From Acanthamoeba castellanii str. Neff (lineage: Eukaryota > Discosea > Longamoebia > Acanthamoebidae): DNA of 64,000 bases. The notes beneath the pieces are model-generated. The model was not told the origin of the DNA. It made no database searches and worked only from the letters and a program-made list of their open reading frames with translations. Of the stretch, positions 34,499 through 44,698 are shown one piece after another; the stretch's first letter is position 1; the number at the start of each line of letters is the position of its first letter. Location: assembly GCF_000313135.1 (NCBI RefSeq), contig NW_004457702.1:674001-738000 (forward strand). Direction: 5' to 3'. A program made the translations under genes and the position numbers.

Positions 34499-36099
34499 CT
34501 AGTACGGCCTCGGAGGAGGACGCTCGGTGCAGTCTCTTGCCTGATGGCCGGACTTTTTGCACGCGTAGCAAGTGTCACAGTCCTTGGCGATGTGGCCCTG
34601 CGCGACACAAGAGCGAGGAGGGTGAGCTCACGGGCACGAACGAAAGAAAAAAAGACCTCGTGGGGCAAGGCGTACGTCGAGCCCACACTTGTAACACGTC
34701 TTCACGTCGCCCTTGGGGCATTCCCGTGCAAAGTGACCAGACACGCCGCATCTGATGGAGAAGCGAGCGGGGTCAATGCGCAGTCGCACACAACAAGCAA
34801 GCCAAGCTTCAAGAAGATGATGAAGAAGAAGGGTGTCACGTACTTGTAGCAACCCGCAGGTCTGCCACCGCCAAAACCGGGCGAGTAGGGATCGTAGCCG
34901 CCCATGCCGCCGGGAGGGCCACCGTGGCGGCCCATGTCCATCATTCTGTGCATGTCGCTCTCCCTCATGCCGTGGTAGCCGCCGTGGTGCATCATGTCGG
35001 GCGGATAACCCATGGGCGGGCCGCCGTAGCCTGCCCCAAACAGCCCCCCCCCCCACCGCCACCGCGTCTTAGTAGATATCAGACACGGACGACACATGCA
35101 CGAAGAAGCGAAGCACATGACATCACAGGCCAACCAACGTCTCATGAGAGCGGGGCGAGCCGTACCTCCCATGCCATAGCCATCCCTGTCGTAGCCACCT
35201 CCTCCGTATCCACCGCCGCCGTAGCCGCCGCCGCAGTTTCTGATATCAGGAAAAAGAAGTAGTAGAACGTCAGTCATTGCTTAGTCGACGCGCTGAGCAC
35301 CTGGACGGCAGCCATGTGGTGACGAGTGCTGTGGCGCTAGAGCGTGTAGGCGGCACCTGGCAATGTGGCCCGGCATGCCGCAGCGGTAGCAGATGTCGCG
35401 GCTGAGGTAGAGGTTGGGGCACATGGAAGCGCGGTGGCCCTTGCCGCTGCACTTGTAGCACGGCGGCTCATCGCTGTTGGCGGCGCCCTGCCTGGAGGGG
35501 CACATGACCGCGATATGACCGTAGCCTGGAGAGAGAGAGAGAGAGAAAGAAGAAAGATGAGTGCGCCATTTACAGGGAAAGATCGCGAGCGAAACATCTC
35601 ACCTCCACACTTGAAGCACAAGTTCTTCCTTCTCTTTGCTTCATCATCCCTATCATGGTAGTCCCTATGATGATCCTCCTCTCTATCCGGATACTTCCTC
35701 TTCCTGTCCCTATCATCATCGCGATCGCGAGCGGGAGAGTAGTGACTCCGATCCCGCTCGCGGCTGCCTCCTCTCCTCTCCCTACTTGCTCCAGAAGATG
35801 GCGACTCTACGCCTCCTCTCGCCTCATCTGCACCACTCCTCTCCCTATCTCGATCATAATCGCTGCTTGTCTCTCTACAAGCAGCCCACGTACGTCAAAT
35901 GATGATAAAAGGAGGCCGAGTAGAGGCGGGCGAGGGCCGCTTGCTGCTCCTCGCATCTTCATCGCGTTGAGGCGCACCTTCTGGGCGAGTAGTTCGAAAG
36001 GGAAAGCGGTGCGGGCTCCGCGTAGTGCGCAGATCGCCTGAAGTCCCTCTCGTCGTCTGTCGGTGAGCGATCGCCAGCCCTTTCGCCCTGGTCTTCCAT
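34499..36099 (-). CDS. CCHC zinc-knuckle protein with six knuckles and Gly-rich linker
   Basis: Predicted single-stranded nucleic-acid-binding protein of the CNBP/Gis2/Byr3 type, acting in mRNA translation or processing. The start MEDQGERAGDRSP is at 36099. The first 130 residues are Arg/Asp/Ser-rich (many RDRD and SR pairs, like spliceosomal tails). Six knuckles of form C-x2-C-x4-H-x4-C appear after splicing: CFKCGGYGHIAVMC, CYKCSGKGHRASMC, CYRCGMPGHIARNC, CYKCGVSGHFAREC, CYKCGLDGHIAKDC and CYACKKSGHQARDC. Four of them are completed only across introns. Between knuckles 3 and 4 is a linker of about 90 residues rich in Gly, Tyr, Met and His (GGGGYGGGGY). The stop follows PPRPY at 34499. Seven exons. 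The RS-like head could alternatively point to a splicing role. Confidence 0.9.
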
Positions 36100-36289
36100 C
36101 GTTGTCAGGACCTGCAAATCGATTTGTTCTTTTTTTACTTTTGTTGTTCTTTTCATTTCGCCAATGAAGGCGAAGCTTTGATTCGGCTTTATCGCCGGTT
36201 TTATCTGGGCACCCCCGATTTTTCTCTTCTTCTTCGCCCTTCAAAATCTCCATCATCATCATCACATCGCCGCTGGGAGAAGGACCAAG
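36100..36289. promoter_or_regulatory. Short divergent promoter between CCHC protein and CWC15
   Basis: Only 190 bases separate two start codons facing away from each other, so the region must hold both 5' leaders and core promoters. It contains a T-rich stretch (36126-36150) and repeated CATCAT near 36250-36267. No clear TATA box was recognised. Confidence 0.5.
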
Positions 36290-36985
36290 ATGACGTCTGC
36301 TGCGCGACCCACTTTCAATCCTGCAAAGGGCAACACTCATCAGGGCGGCAACCGCCTTTTTGCGCCCTCGGCTCAGACCTCGGCCAAGGACCAGCCAGGG
36401 CACAAGGAATTGAAGCTGCGCCGACCCGGCCAGAGCGCCCCCTCTGACATGCGGGCCAAGGATCTCAAGGCCGATCTGGAGGAGAGGGAGAGGCGGCATT
36501 TTGAAACGAAAGGGGCGGGCCGAGAGCGAGATGAAGAGGAAGAGGCGGTGCCGCGACCACCGCAGATGATAGAATACAAGAGGAAGAGGGGGGACGAAGA
36601 AGAGAAGAAGAACATCGACGCCGACGACTCGGATTCGTCTGAAGACGAGGACGATTCTGACGATTCGGACGATGATAGCGAGGAAGATGACACGGCCGAG
36701 CTCATGCGAGAGCTGGAGAAGATCAAGAAGGAGCGAGAGGAAGAGAGGAGGAGGCAAGAGGAGGAGCGGGAGCGAATGGAGGCCGAGAAGAAGGACGAGG
36801 AGGTCAAGTTTGGCAATCCACTGCTCGCCAAGGGCGAGGGGGACTTCAACGTGAAGAAGCGGTGGTATGAGGACGTCGTGTTCAAAAACCAGGCCAAGGA
36901 CGAGCCACAAAAGAAGAAGCGCTTCATCAACGACACCATCAGGAACGACTTCCACAAGAAGTTCCTCTCCAAGTATATCCAGTAA
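36290..36985 (+). CDS. CWC15: Pre-mRNA splicing factor CWC15
   Basis: Component of the Prp19-associated complex of the active spliceosome. One uninterrupted exon gives 231 residues, unusual here because nearly every neighbour is split. It begins MTSAARPTFNPAKGNTHQGG, matching the conserved TTAARPTFxPA start. Next come DLEERERRHFE, a long Asp/Ser/Glu tract (about residues 105-140) with the conserved DDTAELMRELEKIKKEREEE, then FGNPLL, KKRWYEDVVFKNQAK, KKRFINDTIRNDFHKKFLSK and the end YIQ. All family landmarks are present at normal length. Divergent from the CCHC protein. Confidence 0.96.
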   Translation: MTSAARPTFNPAKGNTHQGGNRLFAPSAQTSAKDQPGHKELKLRRPGQSAPSDMRAKDLKADLEERERRHFETKGAGRERDEEEEAVPRPPQMIEYKRKRGDEEEKKNIDADDSDSSEDEDDSDDSDDDSEEDDTAELMRELEKIKKEREEERRRQEEERERMEAEKKDEEVKFGNPLLAKGEGDFNVKKRWYEDVVFKNQAKDEPQKKKRFINDTIRNDFHKKFLSKYIQ

Positions 36986-37613
36986 TCAATCCCTCACTGT
37001 TTTTGTTTGATTCTCCATCTGTCAAGTATTTATTGGATTTGCTGTTGCTGTAATAAACCAATGATGGAGCCAGAGCATGGGCAGCTATTTAATGTCCAGA
37101 TGTTGATGGTAGAGAAACCTGCCTTTGTGAAACAGCCTGTTAGTGGAACACATGGCATTTTTAAGCCAGTGTGGCTAGGGAATACCATGTAAAGGGTTGG
37201 GAGGGAGCTTATCTATGGATGTTGTGGACACCTGTGGGTGTTGCAGTCATTGTGGAGATCCATGTGCCAAAGCCTATCCTTCATCATTGCAAGCTTAGCA
37301 GCTGTGCACTGTTTCTACTTGCAAGGTTGAGCTTTCTGGTTGTTTTTTTTTTTTTTTTTTGAGAAAGGTCATACACAGTCATACTGGCCTTTGTACACAT
37401 GTGCCGCCCCCACCTTCATGCATGCTCTCATGGCCCCCCTTTGTGCACAGCCTCCCTTCCTCATTTCAAGGTGCACTCCTGCTGGAATTAGGAGTATGCT
37501 TGGAATTTCGCAACAGTGCAAATTTCTGGTCGGCAAGGAGAAAGTTCGCTCACAAAAGTACGTGCTGTTAGCTTCTTGAAGCCCTTCTGTCGCACACCGC
37601 GAGAAGAACGAAG
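36986..37613. other. Intergenic gap with CpG-free block and T18 tract
   Basis: From about 36947 to 37508 there is only one CG (near 37404), while DNA on both sides is CpG-rich. A run of 18 T lies at 37343-37360. Reading frames here resemble nothing known. The block begins at the CWC15 stop and ends about 100 bases before the RING-YEATS start. Confidence 0.65.
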
Positions 37614-39173
37614 ATGATGAACGATGATGAATCACCCCTACTTGCCCTGACCAATGAGGAACTCAAACAATTGATTGAGGCCCAGGGCGTGGCAATACCC
37701 CCGACAGCGGTCGACCAACGCGATGAATTAATCGTACTCGCGGAGAAGCACTGCAGGGGCGGTTCTTCAACGGCATCATCATCCTCATCTTCTTCGTCGG
37801 CCACCCCCATGGCCCTGGAAGGCGCCGACTCTACAATGGTGAAGCTGGAGGGGGTGGATTTCATGTGCCCCGTTTGTACAGAACTCATCTACAAGCCAGT
37901 CACCACCCCGTACGCTGCTTCATCCATTATAATACCCCCCCCCAACAATATAATTTCCGCGTAGCATCATCCATCTCACGCGATCCGCCGCCTCTGTACT
38001 TCTGTGCAGTTGCGGACACACGTTCTGCGAGGTGTGCTTGGCGATGGCCCTGGCCTACAAAGCCAAGTGCCCCATGTGCCGCGAGACGTGCGGCCTCTCC
38101 CACGCACAATTCAAAGTCAACGTCCTCATGGTACGCTACGTTTTCCCTTTGTAGTACCTTTTGTTGTATCCCCCCCCCAACTCCCAAACGCTCGTGTGTC
38201 GTGTCGTGTCATGCGAGACGCAGCGCAGTTGCATTGTTTGTTGGCTTTCTCTCTCGGTGTCTCTCTATCTCACACCGAGTCACACGCAGGCCGCCATCAT
38301 CGAGCAAAGCTTCGGTGATTTGTACAAAAAGCGAGCGCAGGAGATGGAGAAGCAGGCTCTGGTTGTGCGACAGGGCAAGAAGAAGCTCATCATCGGCAAC
38401 ACCCACGAGACTGTGCCGGTACGAACCAACGTTGCAGTGATGGCCACGCGCCCTGTAGACGTCGAACGCGTTTCTTCTTGTCAATCGCTTGTCGCTCGCT
38501 CATCGCTCGTGTCTTCTCTTCTGCTGCGCAGTCGACATCGCAGAATCGGCACAAGTGGAAGTTCTTCTGTACAGTGTTGGACATGGACGAGAGGCTGGGC
38601 GTAGCTCCTCCCTCCGTGCCCACGTCCTACTACATCCAGGTGCGTCACCGTCTCCTGTTCTTCTTCTTCTTCCTCTTCTTCTTCTCTCTCTCTCTCTCTC
38701 TGTGTGTGTTGTGTGTGTGTGTGTGTATGTGTTGTGTGTGGGGTTGTGTGTGTGTCGTGTGTGTGTCGTTGTCGTGTGGTATGACGCGCACGCTCGCTCG
38801 TTCACCGCATCTTGCTTTCTCTCGAGTGCAGAAGGTGGAGGTGTTCCTGCACCCCACGTTCAACCCCAACCGCCTCGTCCTCACCGAGCAGCCGTTCGAA
38901 TTCGCTCGCGTACGCGACGTCCTCTCCTGCCCTTGAACGTAGCACACAGCTCTTCATCTCCTCACCTCACCGATCTTTTTTCCGACCTTTTTTCCTGCGT
39001 GTGTGCAGATTGGCTGGGGCGTGTTTCAGCTGAAGGGGACGATCCACTTCCAGCCCAAGTTCAACATGCGTCCGATCGCGTTCGAGCACCTGCTCTCCTT
39101 CGAGAGGAACGGCACCCACAGGGAGTACCACATCTCTTTCGGTGGCAGCAGCGCGGAGGGCCAGCGTTCGTAG
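37614..39173 (+). CDS. RING finger-YEATS domain fusion protein
   Basis: Predicted ubiquitin ligase that reads acylated histone lysines (inference from the two domains). The start is MMNDDESPLLALTNEELKQL. A short helical segment and a Ser run lead to a RING: FMCPVCTELIYKPVTTP, then after an intron CGHTFCEVCL and KCPMCRETCG, that is C-x2-C, C-x-H-x2-C-x2-C and C-x2-C. A helical stretch with IIEQSFGDLYKKRAQEME follows. The YEATS domain reads HKWKFFCTVLDMDE, KVEVFLHPTFNPNRLVLTEQ, PFEFAR, IGWGVFQLKGTIHF and YHISFGGSS, the beta-sandwich signature including the Gly-Trp-Gly binding-loop motif. About 260 residues, seven exons. The neighbour RMI1 starts 196 bases later on the same strand. A LON or SPRY alternative for the C-terminal half is unlikely given HPTFNP and GWG. 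Confidence 0.87.
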
Positions 39174-39368
39174 CGCGTCGTGTGTGCCGCGTTTTTTTTT
39201 GTGTTTTTTTGTGTTTTTTTGTGGTTTTTTCCCTTTTTTCTTCTTTTTTTAACGATTTGTGTTCTAAGAAATACAAATTACGTTTGGCGCGAAACATTTG
39301 GCTCGAGTAGCGGGTGATTACCGATTGAATCGAATTTAGAAGCCGATTAATCGGTCGCGTGGTGGCCA

Positions 39369-42077
39369 ATGTTGCAGCGCGTAGCGGCCGAGCTACGAAC
39401 GCGCCAGGTCAATGTGAAGGATGACTGGTTGCAGCTGTGCATGGAGCACATTAGAATGGAGGAGGGGATCGGAAACGATGGCAATCCACGACAGCTCGCC
39501 GATGCTGTATTCAACCATTTCCTTATGGCGGATCTCAACGCTATTGCCTCGCAAGGGACTCTGCCGAACGTCGAGAGGATGCACAAAGACCAGATTGCCG
39601 TACGGTTTTCCCATTCGCTACACGTCCGTCGCAGGGTTGTAATCATCCCATTACTCTCATGCAGGGAAGCCACCTCCTGCAGATCGATGAGATGGTAAAC
39701 ATCGAAGCGCCCATCGAGCACGTGGGCCGCGTTGCTGATCAGGACGAAGACGAGGAGAAGGCGCTCGAGAAGAAGCAAAGACACGAAGCCGACGGCGCTC
39801 GCGGTGGAAGGGGCGGTCGAGGAGGCCGCGGCGGCTTCGCCCAGCAGAACCAGCGCCAGGGCCAAGGCGCTGGCACTACCAACTCCAACTACCGTACGTT
39901 CAAGCTGAGCCTCACCGACGGCGTGCGGCGAGTGTTCGCCCTCGAGTACCGTCGCGTGCCCGTGCTCGATCTCGAGCGCACGCCGCCGGGCACCAAGATC
40001 CTCGTGCGCGACGTGCTCGTGCGGCGCGGCGTGCTGCTGCTCCTCCCCCAGAACGTGCAGGTGCTGGGCGGCCGCGTGGCGAGCCTCGTCGATGCCCACC
40101 TCCAGACCATCGAGTACAAGCGCAAGCGAGGGTGCGTCTAGAAGAAGAAGAAGACGAAGAGCCTTCATGTGACTCATCTCTGTGCGTGATGCTTGTGTGG
40201 CGACAGACAGGGAATAGTCGAGGAGCCGCCAACGGTGAACGCAACGGGCGCCCAGCAACAGGCGCCGGACGGCGACTGGCGATCGAACGCCGCTAAGCGG
40301 CCACGAATGGAAGTCGATGAGGTCGGCACCGTCACGGCTACTACGTCCAGCTTCAATTCGTACGACAATACGGCCAAGGCTGCTGCCTCTCGGCCAGCGG
40401 CGTCGACTTCATTGTCTGCCGGCCTCAACAACTCCACCGCACCGAAGCTGCGCTCATCGTACTCGGCGTCGTCTTTATTATCATCGTCTTCTTTATCCTC
40501 CACATCTTCTTCTTCTTCTACTCCTACTTCTTCATCTCTCGCCTCCTCCGCAGCCACCTTTGCTGGTGCGTTCGCTTCCTCCTTGGTCCCCACGACCCGG
40601 CAATCTGCCGCACCAGCCGCCCAGCCGCAATCATCCACATCCACATCCACATCTTCCACCTCATTGTCGTCATCATCGTCATCTTCCACGTCCGTAGTCT
40701 CAATACCCTTCTTCTCGCGATCGTCATCGTCGTCGCGCTCCTCGGCCACAACACTCCCTTCTTCGGCCACCAGTCGGATATCGCCCCTCACCCCGCCCGG
40801 TATCGACGATTCCAGCGACAGCATCGAAGACGACGTACCTGTTCCTTCCCCCTCTCCTCCGTCTCGTCTGCTGATGCGCGTCGCCTGGTCTCACTAACGG
40901 TTCATGAACCGGCGCTCGTCACAGGAGGCGGAGACCAAGCCGACGTCGGCCGCCAAGCTACTGCGCGTCAAGGAGGAGAGTGCCACGACTGTGGGGAGTG
41001 CCGAGGGCGAACAGCCCAGCAGCAAGCCGAAAGGGCTTTCGCTTTCCCTCAAGAAGAAGACCATCGTGAAGGAGGAGCCTGCCGTCGAGGCCGTCATCTC
41101 CCTCCTCGACGAAGAGCTTCCATCGCCCATTCCAGTACCCGCACCCTCCTCTCTCGCAGACACGGCACACACTACACACACACGGCACACACGACACACA
41201 CGACACGCATGGCTTATTGCGTTCTGCTCTCACCCCCCCCCCCCGCGACAGGTCAAGGATGAGCCTGGCCAGGCCCGACCAGCCGACGACTACCTGGCGG
41301 ACGTGCCCGACGACTTTGGCTTCAGTCTGGGCGACCTGGCCGAGTTCGACGAGCACCCACCAGCGGACGTCAGGAGCCCCGAGCCCTTCGTGTACATAGA
41401 CGAGCTTCGGCCGGAAGACATGGCGACCGGGCGCAAGGTGACGCTGAAAGCAGCCTCCATCGAACTCCTCAAGGGCTCCTTCCAGTACAAGACTGGTATG
41501 ACTGCCCCCGCACCCACTGTGTGTCGTGTGTGTCGCGTGTGTCGCTGCTTATCATTGGCGCGTGCTGACTCCATCTCTAGGGAAGTATTCGCTGGAGCTC
41601 AAGCTGGAGGATGGCAGCGGCACGCTGCAGGCCCTCATGTCCGACGAGGTGTGTCTCCACCATGTGTTGTGTGTGGTGTGTGTGGCTGACAGGCTTCTCC
41701 ATCAGGTGGTGGCCGAGATGATGGGCGTGACGTGTACAGAGTTCAAAGCCAACCTCACGAGAGGCCCAGAGGGCATCAACGAGAACAAGCGGCGCATGCG
41801 ACAGCTCGAGGTGGCGTTGTTCAACCTGGAGGGCCTCATGGACCTCATGCTGGAGGTACGCTTTCCTTTCTTCATCTGTTCACCACGCGTGCGACTTACA
41901 CTCATCATCATCATCATCTTCGTGTCGCAACGTCATCCGTTCTTGCAGGATCCGAAGCCGCTGGTGACGCGCGTCTACCGACCCACAACAGAGCACGCCA
42001 AGCAGCTCCTCGCTCGCGTGTCCTCCTCCTCCCAGCTCAACTCGCCCTCCCAACGACGAAACCCTTTGTCGCAATGA
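39369..42077 (+). CDS. RMI1: RMI1 (RecQ-mediated genome instability protein 1)
   Basis: OB-fold partner of topoisomerase III and a RecQ helicase in dissolving double Holliday junctions. The start MLQRVAAELRTRQVNVKDDW leads into the N-terminal helical bundle (WLQLCMEHIR, FNHFLMADLNAIAS, GSHLLQIDEMVNI). OB-fold 1 follows: FKLSLTDGVRRVFALEYRRV, PPGTKILVRDVLVRRGVLLL, NVQVLGGRVASLVD, all close to the family. An acidic and RGG-bearing insert lies inside this region. A Ser-rich disordered stretch of more than 150 residues follows (about 40420-40840). The C-terminal OB-fold has ATGRKVTLKAASIELLKGSF, YSLELKLEDGSGTLQALMSD and a tail with NLEGLMDLMLE. The stop follows RNPLSQ. The first exons are secure; the exon at 41167-41215 is intronic repeat in my reading. 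Confidence 0.88.
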
Positions 42078-42705
42078 ATGAAACGAATCGAAGAGGCCAA
42101 TCATTCATTTCTCAATCTCGCGCAATCTTGTCCATCAGAAGATGAAGGTGGTCGAATCATGCAAGGCTGAAGAAGAATGAAGATGCAAAATGAAAGGTAG
42201 GTCGGACATCCACTCGCTCCATCCCACACCCAACCCTTGGCATTACGGTGTAAAGGAACGGTCATCAACGCGTTGCGCCAGACCATGCAACGGCCCCGAG
42301 GGGCGATGCAGGCACTGTGTGCGCAACGCAGCACTTCGCGCTCAGGAGCAAGGGACAGGCGTCATCATCCATACCCAGTGGGCTCGTCTTGTTTAAGGGA
42401 TACAAGACTATAGACTCAATACTATGGAATATGATCCTGAAGAGTACGGTCTACTCCTCAGCACCACCTCGCGCCCTACTTGAAGCCTTCTCCTTCACCC
42501 TCACTCCGTCATTGTGGGCTCGACCAGAAAGTTGAGAATTGTCGACAATATTGCGCCAAAACAGCATTTTAATATTCATTTTTACTTATTTTGATCAGAC
42601 CAGCATGTTTTGTTTTTTTTTAAAAACAGGTTTATGTACACAAAGCCACTATTTACAGCATCGTTGGGAAGGTGTGATGTGAAGAGCAAGGAGGAGGGTG
42701 AGGGT
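42078..42705. other. Convergent intergenic region
   Basis: Lies between the stops of RMI1 (+) and the universal stress gene (-). No gene supported. It becomes AT-rich with T- and A-runs around 42570-42630, consistent with two facing 3' ends. A minus-strand open frame at 42101-42334 has no recognisable product. Confidence 0.5.
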
Positions 42706-44297
42706 TCACTTGTCCATGACGGGGATGTTGGTCTCGCCGGGCACGATGGGTCCCTGGGTACCCAGGCTCGTATCGACCGGCGGCGGGATGGGCGGCTGCG
42801 GCAGGAACTCCTCGAACCTCTTCTCCTCCCCTGCGGTCGCCATCGTCATCATCATCGGTTGCTGCAGCGTCGTCGTCGGCTGTTGTTGGAATTGTTGCGG
42901 CTGCTGAAGCAGAGGCGGTTGCTCCATGTACAGCTGTTGTGGCTGTTGTGGCTGCTGCTGGGCGTGAAGCTGGCCCTCGGCCTTGCGCTGGTCCTTCTTC
43001 TTCTTGCGCAGCATCTTCCTCTTTTCGGTCTTCTCCGACGTCTTCTTCTGCACCTTCTTCTCCTCCAGCTCAGCTGCACCATCATGATCGCCAGCCAGCC
43101 CCAAACCGTCAGCTCATCGGCATCATCAACTCATTTCCGAAGAAGAGAGAAGAGAAGAGACGAAGTGCGAGGTGCGAGGCCGAGGCGAGTGGGGCGAAGA
43201 GAGAGAGAGGGGGTGGTCAGTACTCACCTGCCCTCTTCTCGCGGCGCTGCTCCTCGGTCTCGCGGATGACGATCACCGGGCAGGGCGCGTGGGAGGACAC
43301 GTAGGACGAGACCGAGCCCATGAACATCTTCTTGATCGGGTTCTGGCCTCTGCTACCCATCACGATGTAGTCCACCTGGCATTGAAGCCCAACGTCAGCC
43401 ATCTTCAATCTTCTACTTCATCTTTCATCAATTTCATCAATTTCATCAAGAGAGGCGGTGGAGGAGGAGGTACCTTCTCCTCATTGGCGAGGTCGCAGAT
43501 GGCCTCGCGCGGGTCCTTGGCCTCGATGAAGCGCGACGTCCACTTGACCCCGTCGGACCACTGCTTGGCCAGGTTGCCGGCGTGGGCCAGATAGCCCTTG
43601 CCCCGCTTAACCGAGTCGGGCTCGGGCTCGGGCTCCTGGGCGGCCGCCGGTTCGGGTGCCGGCACGCCACCGGCCGCGGGCTGGGCTTCGGCCGTTGACG
43701 AGCCGCCGCGCCAGATCGAGAGGCGGCTGGCGAGCGAGCGCGATTTCTTGACGGCGTGCACCAGGATGAGGTGGTCCTCGTTGACGTTCATGAGGTTGAG
43801 CGCGTGGAACAGGCCCAGCTTGGACTCGCTCGAGCCGTCGATACAAACCAGCCACTTGCGACCTGATGCACAACAAAGATATGAATTTTGATTGGTTAGT
43901 AAAATAAAATAATTCCTAATGAAAAGTTACAGTGAAACCAGGATAAGAATTCCTGGTTTGTGATTGGCGAGTGGGGCTGGGTACCGGCGGTGAGGAAGTA
44001 GTGGGGCACTTCGTTGCTTTGGAAGTCGGAGGCCCTCAGCTTGAAGACCCCCTCGCGGCCCGGCGTCTCGGGGGCCGGGGCAGCCTCGACCGGGTGAGCC
44101 ACGGGCGGCGACGTGGTGGTTGTTGGTGCGGGCTGTGGCGTGGTGGTGTCCATCGCTGCTTGTGTCGAAACTTCTTCTGCTGCCGATGAAGGCGGCAGCG
44201 GGCGGTTGGAGTGAGTCAAAAAGATGTCGCTAGGTGGTGACAAGACTTGCTCTTCTTGTCCAGGGCTTGTTGTTGTTGTGGGTGGAGTTGAAGCCAT
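42706..44297 (-). CDS. Universal stress protein (UspA) domain protein with Gln-rich tail
   Basis: Nucleotide-binding stress-type protein. The start MASTPPTTTTSPGQEEQVLS is at 44297, followed by a Pro/Thr-rich head of about 100 residues. The UspA fold reads KWLVCIDGSSESKLGLFHAL (first strand and helix), NEDHLILVHAVKKSRSLA, an inserted Ala/Pro/Glu linker, ARPFIEAKDPREAICDLANE-like text (here FIEAKDPREAICDLANEEK), then VDYIVMGSRGQNPIKKMFMG and SVSSYVSSHAPCPVIVIRE. The G-x2-G-x9-G-S ATP-binding signature is intact. The C-terminal tail is Lys-rich (KKTSEKTEKRKMLRKKKKD) and then Gln/Pro-rich, unlike ordinary 150-residue UspA proteins. The stop follows IPVMDK. An in-frame upstream extension lacks an ATG. 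Confidence 0.85.
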
Positions 44298-44698
44298 GTG
44301 GTGAGATGAGGTGGTATACAAACCTTGAGCAAGAAGGGGTGTTGGGTGGTGAGGTTGGGTTGTACTTGTGGTTTGGTGGAAGGAATGGCTCAAGGCAGCA
44401 CTCTGGGCTGGTGTGGCGTGTACAGCGCCAACGATTGGCCTGCATCCTGTCTGCAAGTTTGCGAATTTTCGTCTGAAAGAAAGCGACGTGGCTCGCAATT
44501 GCTTCACCTATTGGCCCTTCACCAAGACAGGACAAGATAAGATAAAACCTCTGGCTCACGTGGCGTATCCTGGGCGTGTCCAGTTATCCACCCCATTGGT
44601 GATTATCTCTTTCTGGTAGAAGAAAGAAATAAGAGTATTTATTGATTAGCGATTATTCACACGGCTAGACCATTGTAGAGCACAGGCGTTGGAGTGGC
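44298..44698. other. Intergenic region upstream of the universal stress gene
   Basis: Between the start of the universal stress gene and the stop of the AstE/AspA-type gene, same strand. It probably holds the promoter of the former and the 3' end of the latter. A minus-strand frame continuous with the stress protein runs up to 44507 but starts with GTG. No other feature seen. Confidence 0.45.

Noticed and set aside
42101..42334. Minus-strand ORF in the RMI1-universal stress gap
   Set aside because: Short, no recognisable domain, and lies where two 3' ends face each other.
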